Assembly: GCA_031291175.1 (NCBI GenBank)
Contig: JARLJO010000004.1
Location: 156,819-220,818, forward strand
From: Gammaproteobacteria bacterium
GTDB taxonomy: Bacteria > Pseudomonadota > Gammaproteobacteria > DSM-16500
DNA length: 64,000 bases
Direction of reading: 5' to 3'
Shown: positions 45,169 to 52,385 of the stretch, one piece after another
Layout: every line of letters starts with the position of its first letter
Position numbering within the stretch: the first letter of the stretch is position 1
Translations under genes and position numbers: made by a program
The notes under the pieces: model-generated
The model's input: only the letters and a program-made list of their open reading frames with translations
The model's database searches: none
What the model was told of the DNA's origin: nothing

Positions 45169-46110
45169 CTAGATTTGCTTTAGTATTTTTACTACCCGTT
45201 TGTTATTGGACTGACCTGCCTTGGCTCTAAAAAGTTTTAAGTTGTTTAAACAAACATACGCGAGTGTAGGATCGCTTATGGGAATCACATCACCTTCGCG
45301 CAATGCCATAAAGTCATTCACTTTCATGGTCGTATCCGGCAGCGTGATACTGACTGTCACAACAGAATCCACCACTTGACTTTGAATAGCTGAACGCCAA
45401 AAATCTTTTTCTCTGTGTTTGGTCTCATCTTTTTTGGAGAGGATTAATTCATTTAAAAAATCTTCTGCAATCATAAAACGTAAAGTCGTTTCAAAATCTT
45501 CAAACGTGACACCCAGCTCGAGCAGATAAACCTGATCTTCCATCACTAAACTGGAAGTTAAATTAGGTAGCACGCTGGTTTTAATGATTTCACACGTTGT
45601 TAAAGCATAGTCCTGACAGGCTTGGTTCAACCCTGACAGGCAAAGTGATGCGATTTTTTCCGCTACCATTGTGCCTATTTTACCGGGTTGATCCATAGTG
45701 GGCTCACTCGCATCAAATTTGCCGCCATAGAGCAAATTAATAATTTGATGCAGAAATTTTAATTCAATCGAAAACATACCGTAATGTTCATTGGGTGCAG
45801 TACGATAAACGGAGTACACGCATTTTTCATCAGAGGCAGTGACGGTTGTTTCAAGCTTAGTGAGAGCGATGGATTTGAACTTGGTTAACATTTTTTTGCG
45901 GAGAAAAGTGATAATGTGTTTTTCACATTCTATTGCGGTCAGTTCAGCAATATTTTTTAGCGCAGGACTATTAACAACCGAGTTAGCTGCAGAGGCACCT
46001 TCATCACTACTGTTACCCAATGTCTTGCTAAGGTCATTACCTTTGTCTTGGGTAACTTTCAGGATTGCGTCAACTTCTTCGCTCGATAATACTTGAGGTT
46101 CATCGCTCAT
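45169..46110 (-). CDS. fliM: flagellar motor switch protein FliM
   Basis: At 313 aa it starts with VLSSEEVDAILKVTQDKG, close to the FliM N terminus that binds CheY-P (usual core LSQxEIDALL), although no chemotaxis gene is visible in this window. The middle domain (YSVYRTAPNEHYGMFSIELK and the GKIGTMVAEKI stretch) is divergent, and the SpoA-like end (MKVNDFMALREGDVIPISDP) is present. It is the first gene of the fliM-N-O-P-rpoN block. No sigma-54 match is seen in the 150 bp before it. Confidence 0.93.
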   Translation of the reverse strand: MSDEPQVLSSEEVDAILKVTQDKGNDLSKTLGNSSDEGASAANSVVNSPALKNIAELTAIECEKHIITFLRKKMLTKFKSIALTKLETTVTASDEKCVYSVYRTAPNEHYGMFSIELKFLHQIINLLYGGKFDASEPTMDQPGKIGTMVAEKIASLCLSGLNQACQDYALTTCEIIKTSVLPNLTSSLVMEDQVYLLELGVTFEDFETTLRFMIAEDFLNELILSKKDETKHREKDFWRSAIQSQVVDSVVTVSITLPDTTMKVNDFMALREGDVIPISDPTLAYVCLNNLKLFRAKAGQSNNKRVVKILKQI

Positions 46111-46517
46111 GGTATTATTTATCCTAGGCTAAATTTATATTTTACAATAATCTAGGGGGAAGGGAAAGCGGCTTCATTGCTATCTGCTCATCTGGAATGC
46201 GCTCATTTTATTGGTATTATTTGTTCTTAAAATGAAAAAGTGTTTATAAATGACGGGTTTGAATTTTTGCTATTTTTTCTAAAAATGTGGAATTAAAAAT
46301 CAGTCTGTTAGCACTCAGAGAGAGCATTATCACTTACTTTTGTGACTTTATACGCCTGAAAAATAGGATGGTGAAGCTAATGGTTGCCTCAGGTCCTGTC
46401 ATGGTAGGTTTACTTTTTTCGTGCTCGCCATAAGGCGTAGCAGCGTAAAAAGCAAACCTACCCTGCCACCCCGTTTTTTAAAATTCACTTTCACTTGCGT
46501 GAAAGTGAAAGTGGAAC
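46111..46517. other. intergenic, 407 bp, with a family-D repeat
   Basis: No gene is seen. The 280 bp next to fliM are AT-rich and should hold its promoter; I see no sigma-54 or sigma-28 match. The rest is the family-D repeat that reaches to the ettA stop. Confidence 0.5.
46390..46514. repeat. family-D repeat, copy 2, with extra hairpin
   Basis: ATGGTAGGTTTAC and CAAACCTACCCTG pair around a 40-nt loop, followed by CCACCCCGTTTTTT as in copy 1. A second hairpin (CACTTTCACttgcGTGAAAGTG, 46496-46514 area) follows, 4-20 bp after the ettA stop on the minus strand, and can act as the ettA terminator. Confidence 0.8.
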
Positions 46518-48191
46518 TTAGTCTTTTAACTTTTTGTATTTCAAACGATGTGGCTGCTTCGCCTTATCGCCTAAACGACGGATACGGTCATCTTCATAAT
46601 CGGTGTAATTACCCGTAAAGAATGCCACTGATCCATCTTCTTCAAATGCTAAGATGTGCGTTGCAATTCGATCGAGGAACCAACGATCATGCGATGTCAC
46701 CATCGCACAGCCTGGGAAGCCAAGTAAAGCTTCTTCCAATGCACGCAATGTTTCAACGTCTAAGTCGTTAGTCGGCTCATCGAGGAGAAGTACGTTACCG
46801 CCACTGCTCAAGAGCTTCGCTAAATGCACGCGATTACGCTCACCGCCTGACAAATCTTTAATGAATTTTTGCTGGTCTGTGCCTTTGAAGTTAAAGCGAC
46901 CTACATAAGCTCGGGAAGGCATCTGGAAAGTACCAATGGTCATGATATCCTGACCATCCGAAATTTCTTGCCAGACTGTTTTGCTGCCATCCAATGAATC
47001 GCGACTTTGATCGACATAAGCAATTTTAACGGTATCGCCCAATCGAATTTCACCGCTGTCTTGTTTTTCTTGGCCCACTAACATTTTAAAGAGCGTGGAT
47101 TTACCCGCGCCGTTAGGACCAATAATACCAACAATCGCCCCTTGTGGAATATTAAAGCTCACATTCTCGAATAACACTCTATCACCAAACTGTTTGCTGA
47201 TATTGTTTGCCTCGATAACCAAATCCCCTAAGCGCGGACCGGGTGGAATATAGAGTTCTTGAGTTTCGCCACGTTTTTGGAATTCTTTCGAGTTCAATTC
47301 TTCAAATCGCGCCAATCGCGCTTTGCTTTTGGCTTGGCGACCTTTCGGATTAGATCGTACCCACTCCAATTCTGCTTTAATGGCTTTTGAATGCGAATCT
47401 TCTTGGCGTTGTTCTTGCTCAATGCGCTTTTCTTTTTGCTCTAACCAGGTAGAGTAATTGCCTTCATACGGAATGCCTTGTCCACGATCTAATTCTAAAA
47501 TCCAGCTAGCCGCATTATCCAGGAAATAACGATCATGGGTAACAGCTACCACAGTGCCTGGATAATCATGCAAGAACCGTTCAAGCCAGGCAACGCTTTC
47601 TGCGTCTAAATGGTTAGTAGGTTCATCTAGCAATAACATATCAGGCTTTGATAACAGTAATCGGCATAAAGCCACACGTCGACGTTCACCACCAGAGAGC
47701 TTAGTAACATCGGCGTCCCAAGCTGGCAGACGTAGAGCGTCAGCTGCAATTTCCAGTGTTCGTTCGATTTCCCAAGCACCAATAGAATCAATCTTATGTT
47801 GCAATTCGCCTTGCTCTTCCAGCAACGCATTCATTTGCTCATCGCTCATGGGCTCTGCAAATAGCATGCTGATTTCGTTGAAACGATTAAGGATCACAAT
47901 CGTCTCGCCCAAACCTTCTTCTACATTACCACGAACCGTTTTGTTCGGATCCAATTGCGGCTCTTGTGAAAGATAACCGATTTTGATACCGGCTTGTGGG
48001 CGCGCTTCTCCATTGTGCTCTTTATCAATCCCTGCCATGATTTTCAATAAAGTGGACTTACCTGATCCATTCAGACCTAACACACCGATTTTCGCGCCGG
48101 GATAAAAGGATAACCAAATGTTTTTTAAAATTTCGCGCTTAGGAGGAACGACTTTACCGACGCCTTGCATTGTATAAATAAATTGTGCCAT
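46518..48191 (-). CDS. ettA: energy-dependent translational throttle protein EttA
   Basis: At 557 aa this is an ABC-F protein with two ATPase domains. Walker A motifs are GLNGSGKST and GPNGAGKST; the signatures are LSGGERRR and LSGGERNR; an inter-domain linker of about 80 residues is rich in Arg, Lys and Glu ([20 protein letters not shown]). There are no membrane helices. EttA binds the ribosomal E site and controls the first peptide bond according to ADP/ATP. The N terminus ([20 protein letters not shown]) is the typical EttA start. Confidence 0.96.
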   Translation of the reverse strand: MAQFIYTMQGVGKVVPPKREILKNIWLSFYPGAKIGVLGLNGSGKSTLLKIMAGIDKEHNGEARPQAGIKIGYLSQEPQLDPNKTVRGNVEEGLGETIVILNRFNEISMLFAEPMSDEQMNALLEEQGELQHKIDSIGAWEIERTLEIAADALRLPAWDADVTKLSGGERRRVALCRLLLSKPDMLLLDEPTNHLDAESVAWLERFLHDYPGTVVAVTHDRYFLDNAASWILELDRGQGIPYEGNYSTWLEQKEKRIEQEQRQEDSHSKAIKAELEWVRSNPKGRQAKSKARLARFEELNSKEFQKRGETQELYIPPGPRLGDLVIEANNISKQFGDRVLFENVSFNIPQGAIVGIIGPNGAGKSTLFKMLVGQEKQDSGEIRLGDTVKIAYVDQSRDSLDGSKTVWQEISDGQDIMTIGTFQMPSRAYVGRFNFKGTDQQKFIKDLSGGERNRVHLAKLLSSGGNVLLLDEPTNDLDVETLRALEEALLGFPGCAMVTSHDRWFLDRIATHILAFEEDGSVAFFTGNYTDYEDDRIRRLGDKAKQPHRLKYKKLKD

Positions 48192-48312
48192 GAGAGAGTT
48201 CTTTTAATAAATAGTGTAATGAGGAACGCATTGCGAAAACAGCACAGAGAACCACGAGCATTACTGAGAAATGGGTTTCAGATGATCTAACGCATTGCCT
48301 AATATTATAATG

Positions 48313-48352
48313 GCCAAAGCGGCTAATCCCGCAGGGAATTAGCCGCTTTGGC
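48313..48352. terminator. 15-bp stem-loop after the Lys-rich small gene
   Basis: GCCAAAGCGGCTAAT (48313-48327) pairs with ATTAGCCGCTTTGGC (48338-48352). The loop CCCGCAGGGA can extend the stem with one bulge. It is 8 bp after the stop of the leftward 32-aa gene and likely ends its message. Confidence 0.75.
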
Positions 48353-48360
48353 TCGAGATT

Positions 48361-48459
48361 TTACTTACCTTTCTTTTCTTTTTTTGCTGCACGCTTTTCT
48401 TTTAATGACTTAGCGGGTGCTTTTTTGCTTTCTTTCTTTTGGTCCTTAGACTTAGCCAT
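48361..48459 (-). CDS. 32-aa lysine-rich protein
   Basis: The small frame starts with ATG at 48459, has a strong AAGGAGA ribosome site 5 nt upstream and a stem-loop right after the stop, so it looks like a real, well translated gene despite its size. The product is about 45% Lys and also rich in Ala, Glu and Ser (MAKSKDQKKESKKAPAKS, then further KEKR/KKEKK runs). It has no signal peptide or membrane segment. Such short, basic, disordered proteins may bind nucleic acid or ribosomes; I cannot assign it. It lies upstream of ettA on the same strand, separated by the stem-loop. Confidence 0.7.
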   Translation of the reverse strand: MAKSKDQKKESKKAPAKSLKEKRAAKKEKKGK

Positions 48460-48648
48460 ATTGTCTCCTTAAAATTTAGTTGAATCAATACGTAACGCAG
48501 TTGCTACAATACCATAATAAAAATTAGTAGCAAGTGGGAAAAAGCGGGTGAAAATTAGCCCTGCACTCATCTCTAATCACATGATTAATCATAGAATTAC
48601 TTGTCGCCTAGGCTTTTTTGTTTTCGCATTGACCGCAACACTTCAGAC

Positions 48649-48878
48649 TAGGGTCTGTCGTCAATTAACCCCAACCCACTCTACTACCCACCCTACTACC
48701 CACTCTACTAACCGGCGCCCACTCTACGTCCCGCGGCTTGTCCGCGGGACGTAGAGTGGGCCAGAAAGGAACCCTTAAGATGAAGTGATTTATATGGAGA
48801 ATTGCTAAGTTGATCTGGATCACGCGGACAAGCCGCGGGACGTAGGCGAAGGGTAGGATTAATTGACGACAGACCCTA
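48649..48878. mobile_element. 230-bp element with perfect 20-bp inverted ends, no transposase
   Basis: The left end TAGGGTCTGTCGTCAATTAA (48649-48668) is the exact reverse complement of the right end 48859-48878. No transposase frame fits inside. The interior holds a short run of CCCACTCTACTA-like units and a perfect 20-bp hairpin (48717-48736 with 48742-48761, 5-nt loop) of repeat family C, plus a second half copy at 48826-48845. The outermost TA may be the target dinucleotide, as in IS630/Tc1-type elements. It looks like a MITE moved by an element elsewhere. Confidence 0.8.
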
Positions 48879-48962
48879 ATTGACGGGGAAGATTGCAATA
48901 AAGGATGAGATGAACGAAAATATCCACTATTTCGCTTAAAATATCAGGATGTCCGCCCTAAA

Positions 48963-50471
48963 ATGAAATCCCAAAACATCACCATAGGTCAGCTGTTTTC
49001 CGTCACTTTTATTCTAGTCATGACACTGGCAACTTCTGCCTGTCGTGCCGACCAGGAGCCTGACAAAATTTCGCTGTTCCCACTCGCGAACTATGACCAA
49101 ACCATTGCAACTTGGGTGAACCCTAGCGACCCCAATTATGACAAACCTTTGTTTAGTGCAGACATACAACAAAAACGTTTTGACACTTTCTACAATCATT
49201 TATACGGCAGCGCCTCACCTTGGAGCCCAGACTTTGTTAACAAAATTCTGCATCGATCGGCCAGTGACAGCTTAAAGCAAACTGAGTTAAACATTATTCG
49301 CGATTTCACGAATCAAAATAAAGCAGAGGATGAAATTCCTTATGGTGAAAACTTCCATCCACATACCTTGGAATGGATAAATGCAATTAGTGCGAACATT
49401 AATATTTCGCAATTCGATAATTTCAGTTATCAATACACTCGTCGCGGTATTGCTATTGATAATCTTGCCTTACGCTCACTGCCAACAGAAGACCCCAGTT
49501 TTTACAGTCACAAATTAGCAGGACAAGGATATCCTTTTGATAATTTGCAAATGTCCGCACTCTGGGCTGGCACACCAGTCTACATTCTAGGTGAATCTGA
49601 AGACCATGCGTGGCTCTTTATCATTACGCCAGATTGCATTGCCTGGGTCAAAAGCACCGGTATTGCTCGCGCGGACAATACTTTCATTACTCACTGGCAA
49701 ATAGCGGCGAAAAAACAACTTGTCGCCATTACTCATACACAAACCAGTATCATGGATGAAAACGGCAAATTTCATTTTTCAGCCTATGTTGGCTCAGTTT
49801 TTCCCGCTGATGATAACAGCAACAGTGGCGCTGTCCTCATTCCAGTACAGGATGCCAATCAAAATGCAGCGATAAAACGTGCCACTATCGAACCAGGTCA
49901 TGCAATAATAATGCCTCTGGCAGCCACGCCACATCATTTTGCAGATGTCATGAGCACGTTGATAGGACGTCCCTATGGTTGGGGCAATCTGTATTTTTAC
50001 AATGATTGTTCTGCTGAGCTAAAAAGCTTGCTGACACCTTTCGGTCTTTGGTTACCACGCCATTCGTCCGAGCAAATGCATGCGGGCAAAATGGTAGATG
50101 TTTCTCATTTATCCGTTGATAAGCGCTTAAATTATTTGATGGAAAATGGCCGACCTTTCATGACTATCATCTACATCGGTGGCCATGTCATTCTCTATAC
50201 CGGCAAACACCCCAACCCAAACGCTGCTGATCATGCCAACATGGTAATGACCTATCAAAACATGTGGGGTTTAGCACCGCACCCATCAACAAGACGCGCC
50301 ATCATTGGTCGCGCCGCATTATTCCCAATGTTAGAACGGTTCCCGGAAGATAGCTCTCTTGCTTCACAAGCCGATAAAAAAATATTCCAGATTTCATTTC
50401 TGGATGAATCACCTAATGATCTATTGAAATACGAAATCATCGATCTGAAATCGTTGATGTATTCCTCATAA
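48963..50471 (+). CDS. exported SH3/NlpC-P60-type cysteine peptidase
   Basis: At 502 aa the protein has an N-terminal export signal with Cys27 after LATSA; the lipobox is imperfect (Thr at -3), so it could be a lipoprotein or a cleaved secreted protein. Residues about 50-130 resemble the N-terminal segment of NlpC/P60 proteins with SH3b1 domains, and about 155-310 form two SH3-like domains (RRGIAIDNLALRSLPTEDPS, then the DHAWLFIITPDCIAWV stretch). The peptidase domain begins near 325 (STLIGRPYGWGNLYFYNDCS) with probable catalytic Cys349 and His408 (IGGHVILYTG). Such enzymes cut peptide bonds in peptidoglycan. It stands alone, 84 bp after the MITE and followed by repeats. Confidence 0.88.
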   Translation: MKSQNITIGQLFSVTFILVMTLATSACRADQEPDKISLFPLANYDQTIATWVNPSDPNYDKPLFSADIQQKRFDTFYNHLYGSASPWSPDFVNKILHRSASDSLKQTELNIIRDFTNQNKAEDEIPYGENFHPHTLEWINAISANINISQFDNFSYQYTRRGIAIDNLALRSLPTEDPSFYSHKLAGQGYPFDNLQMSALWAGTPVYILGESEDHAWLFIITPDCIAWVKSTGIARADNTFITHWQIAAKKQLVAITHTQTSIMDENGKFHFSAYVGSVFPADDNSNSGAVLIPVQDANQNAAIKRATIEPGHAIIMPLAATPHHFADVMSTLIGRPYGWGNLYFYNDCSAELKSLLTPFGLWLPRHSSEQMHAGKMVDVSHLSVDKRLNYLMENGRPFMTIIYIGGHVILYTGKHPNPNAADHANMVMTYQNMWGLAPHPSTRRAIIGRAALFPMLERFPEDSSLASQADKKIFQISFLDESPNDLLKYEIIDLKSLMYSS

Positions 50472-50514
50472 AAAACAGGGCGCAGACTCCACTTCAAACA
50501 ATAAATAAGATTTC

Positions 50515-50740
50515 GTAGCACGGACTAAGACCCCATGCGGGGTCGTGTCCGCGAATCCCTGGCAGAGCAGTTCGCGGACACAACCCCCACAAAAAACGTG
50601 GGGGTCTTAGTCCGCGCTACCGTTGAATCCAAATCCCCCACCATCTCTATTCAACACTTTTATCAATCAGACTCAAGAACAAGATCCGTAGCACGGACTA
50701 AGACCCCATATGGGGTCGTGTCCGCGAATCCCTGGCAGAG
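50515..50740. repeat. three family-A palindromes (50515-50563 +, 50571-50620 -, 50688-50740 +)
   Basis: Copies 1 and 3 are a short variant in which the hairpin loop is just ACCCCATGCGGGGT or ACCCCATATGGGGT, and both end CGAATCCCTGGCAGAG; copy 2 is the long CCCCCAC-AAAAAA-CGTGGGGG type in reverse. The first two form an inverted pair. The third overlaps the 3' end of the MFS gene and provides its stop codon. Confidence 0.88.
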
Positions 50741-51942
50741 TAACGCCAAAACTGAGGTAACAATAAAACCACGATAATGACCCCCAACACACACATAGCA
50801 CCGCCCGAGACCACAGAAACAGTCGTCCCAAATCCTGCCGCCACCAAACCCGCTTCTGCATTCCCTAATAAAGGCCCGCTCATATAACTAATCATTTCAA
50901 TACCAGATAAACGACCGCGATAAGCAGGAGGAATAGTCTGATTCCACATGGTTGAACGGAACAAACCACTAATGGCATCCGCACCGCCCGCAATCGCCAT
51001 AAAGACCACCGCAATGACTAAATTATGAGACAACCCGAAAGCAATAATTGCGATCCCCCAAATAGCCGCCGAAATAGTAATGGCCACACCATGGCGATGA
51101 ATTTTTTCAACCCAGCCACTGAAAACAGAACTGAAAAATAATCCAAATGAAGGCGCCGCATAAAGCCAACCGATCGCCGTAGGGTTATGAAAAGATTGCG
51201 CAATCGCTGGAAATAACGCCATCGGCATACCAAAAATCATAGCGACAAAATCAATCGCATAAGAACCCAATAATTCTTGTCGACTGATCGCATATCGAAT
51301 GCCTTCTTTAATAGAACGCAAAATAGGCTCTGCTGAGGGAACCACATTGAAAGAAGTCTTGATAAAAAAGATTGCTGCTAAAGACACAATGTAGGTCATC
51401 GTATCCAATATATACACGACACTGACGCCATATTTTGCTAACAGAATACCAGCAAGAGCAGGGCCCGCAATCATGGTTACCGCATATTTAAGCGATCCCA
51501 ATGAAGCGACCGCTGGCATGTCTTCACGCTTCACCAACGCTTGCACGATTGCATCCATAGCTGGGCGGTGAAATCCATTCAACGCAGAACTCACACCGGC
51601 TAAAACATACATAACCCAAACATGTGGCTGAAATAAAGTGTTAAGTAGCAATAAACCGCTAGTCAGAAACAATCCAAATTCCGCCGTGAGCAACAAATTA
51701 CGTCGATTGAATTTATCAGCGAGCGCTCCGCCCCACAATGAGGTAATCAATAACGGAAATAATTGCACCAGACCGATATTACCCACAGACAGTGAAGAAT
51801 TTGTTAAATGATAAATCTGATAAGGCAATGCCACAAAAGTCAGCATATTACCGAAGATGGAAACAAACTGTCCCAAATATAATAATCTAAAGTCGCGATA
51901 CTTGATGAGGGGACTGATATTTAACAACATGAAATGACGCAC
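50698..51942 (-). CDS. MFS exporter, EntS-like
   Basis: At 414 aa it has twelve predicted membrane helices. The MFS loop motif between helices 2 and 3 is clear (GGALADKFNRRNLLL), and the PLIKYRDFRLLYLGQFVSIF start is typical of the EntS/multidrug H+ antiporter branch. The substrate cannot be told. The start is a GTG at 51942; an ATG four codons later (51930) is also possible. The last 13 residues (ending RDSRTRPHMGS) and the stop codon are encoded by a family-A repeat, so the original C terminus has been replaced; the membrane part seems intact. Confidence 0.9.
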   Translation of the reverse strand: MRHFMLLNISPLIKYRDFRLLYLGQFVSIFGNMLTFVALPYQIYHLTNSSLSVGNIGLVQLFPLLITSLWGGALADKFNRRNLLLTAEFGLFLTSGLLLLNTLFQPHVWVMYVLAGVSSALNGFHRPAMDAIVQALVKREDMPAVASLGSLKYAVTMIAGPALAGILLAKYGVSVVYILDTMTYIVSLAAIFFIKTSFNVVPSAEPILRSIKEGIRYAISRQELLGSYAIDFVAMIFGMPMALFPAIAQSFHNPTAIGWLYAAPSFGLFFSSVFSGWVEKIHRHGVAITISAAIWGIAIIAFGLSHNLVIAVVFMAIAGGADAISGLFRSTMWNQTIPPAYRGRLSGIEMISYMSGPLLGNAEAGLVAAGFGTTVSVVSGGAMCVLGVIIVVLLLPQFWRYSARDSRTRPHMGS

Positions 51943-52031
51943 CTACCAAAAATAAAGAAAGGTATTTTATACTCATAGCGCATAAGAACGCGAACATTTC
52001 TAAAACTTCGACGCACCTGATACCTTATCAA

Positions 52032-52141
52032 TCACCTACGTACTCCGCAGTAATCACCTACGTACTCCGCAGTAATCACCTACGTACTCCGCAGTAACCA
52101 CCTACGTACTCCGCAGTAACCACCTACGTACTCCGCAGTAA
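52032..52141. repeat. tandem array, five 22-bp units
   Basis: Five perfect or near-perfect copies of YCACCTACGTACTCCGCAGT plus AA run head to tail; the first three begin with T, the last two with C. A sixth unit starts (CCACCTACGT at 52142) and passes directly into a family-C palindrome, which suggests the array grew from the edge of that repeat. It is too regular and too short-spaced for a CRISPR. Confidence 0.92.
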
Positions 52142-52144
52142 CCA

Positions 52145-52220
52145 CCTACGTCCCGCGGCTTGTCCGCGGGATCCAGAGATGCAGGTCAGGTTGAACGCTT
52201 TTCGCGAAACCCAACCTGCA
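52145..52220. repeat. family-C palindrome (52145-52175) and family-B half copy (52181-52220)
   Basis: CCTACGTCCCGCGGCTTGTC plus CGCGGGAT is the family-C hairpin seen at 48.7 kb. It is followed by GCAGGTCAGGTTGAACGC, TTTTCGCGAAACCCAACCTGC, a solo family-B hairpin. Confidence 0.8.
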
Positions 52221-52385
52221 ATAAATTCTCTCCTGCACAGAAAAAACCAAGGATCGCTTCTAACACAATGCAAAATTCCCCTCCAAGAAATTCGCTTTTT
52301 ATAAAAAAGCTATCTGTTATAATTCCTCATCAAAACGAATAAATCCCATTCGTCTGTTTGAGACCCAACCAAGGAAGGTGGCTGC

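Larger units (their letters stand above)
51943..52385. other. intergenic, 443 bp, with tandem array and repeats
   Basis: No gene is seen. It holds the 22-bp tandem array, a family-C palindrome and a family-B half copy listed separately. From 52221 to 52370 it is AT-rich unique DNA and may hold the promoter of the following membrane-protein gene. Confidence 0.5.

Noticed and set aside
48665..48898. 77-aa minus-strand ORF across the 230-bp element
   Set aside because: Its sequence is low-complexity translation of hairpins and short repeats (SRVGSRVGSRVG-like) with no transposase motif.
52032..52141. Tandem 22-bp units as a CRISPR array
   Set aside because: There are no unique spacers between the units and no cas genes in the window.
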